Below are positions 23,607 through 23,753 of a stretch of DNA of 23,753 nt, in pieces. The stretch comes from UMGS1851 sp900555605 (GTDB lineage Bacteria; Bacillota; Clostridia; UBA1212; UBA1255): the NCBI GenBank assembly GCA_902472555.1, contig CABROF010000029.1, forward strand, positions 1-23,753. Reading direction: 5' to 3'. The position numbers and the translations under genes were made by a program. The notes beneath the pieces were generated by a model that saw nothing but the letters and a program-made list of their open reading frames with translations, had not been told where the DNA came from and made no database searches. The number at the start of each line of letters is the position of its first letter. The stretch's first letter is position 1.

Positions 23607-23753
23607 TTAGGCAAGTGCCTTTCCCAGTTCAAAGCAGGCCGCTTCCGCCGCATCGTCCGGAGCTTCGTTGCAGATGACACTGTCACAAGCAAAGACGGCG
23701 CTTTTCGTTAAGGACACGGTGCTCGACGAGCTAAAAGAGCTTGATCCGGAAGA
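23607..23753 (-). CDS. 3' end of an unidentified gene (partial)
   Basis: On the minus strand a frame open from the window edge ends at TAA 23607-23609, giving 48 residues. Its last part, including SVICNEAPDDAAEAA and FELGKALA, reads like a genuine protein C-terminus, perhaps of a flavodoxin-like fold, though this is only a resemblance. The first part is oddly serine-rich (SSGSSSFSSSS), which can be a sign of antisense reading. The opposite strand is also open there and reads FVKDTVLDELKELDPEE. The converging terminator favours a minus-strand gene. Confidence 0.4.
   Translation of the reverse strand, partial: SSGSSSFSSSSTVSLTKSAVFACDSVICNEAPDDAAEAACFELGKALA

Overview
The window looks like chromosomal DNA of a moderately AT-biased Clostridia-type Firmicute, probably a gut Oscillospirales/Christensenellales-like bacterium. 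The taxonomic guess rests on GGAGG-type ribosome-binding sites, near-consensus sigma-A promoters, an ECF thiamine transporter subunit under a THI-box, a TraX-family protein and a Clostridia-style anchored surface protein. It is an inference, not a match.

Positions 1-10.8 kb hold a complete type I-C CRISPR-Cas locus read on the minus strand. From a consensus promoter at 10812-10840 the order is cas3, cas5c, cas8c (with an apparent internal cas11c), cas7, cas4, cas1, cas2, leader, array. The genes overlap or nearly touch, so this is one operon. The array has 44 apparently identical 33-bp repeats and 43 complete spacers, and it runs off the left edge in its older, leader-distal part. Three pairs of similar but non-identical spacers indicate repeated sampling of the same sites in related invaders. 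Two spacers are exact duplicates, showing array rearrangement. Cas3 degrades DNA, Cas5c processes crRNA, Cas5c/7/8c/11c form Cascade, and Cas4/1/2 add spacers.

Positions 10.7-11.3 kb hold a non-coding stretch with possible gene remnants on the minus strand, then a tRNA-Val(CAC) gene with its own promoter and terminator. The tRNA has an unusual C at position 33.

Positions 11.3-13.7 kb hold a plus-strand TraX-family membrane protein gene converging on minus-strand thiT. thiT has its own promoter and a TPP riboswitch. Thiamin pyrophosphokinase lies just upstream, so uptake and activation of thiamin are neighbours but under different control.

Positions 13.1-19.7 kb hold a tightly packed minus-strand operon: citrate synthase, leuS, a small two-helix membrane protein, argS and thiamin pyrophosphokinase. 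Positions 19.8-22.1 kb hold proB-proA, the first two steps of proline synthesis, with a promoter carrying an inverted repeat and a structured leader.

Positions 22.1-23.6 kb hold a divergent plus-strand gene for a secreted surface protein with two copies of one domain and a sortase-like C-terminus, followed by a bidirectional terminator. The last 147 bases probably carry the 3' end of another minus-strand gene.

The main system is a known class (type I-C). The items most worth a second look are the internal cas11c start, the re-targeting spacer pairs, the C33 tRNA, the proBA leader and the surface protein.
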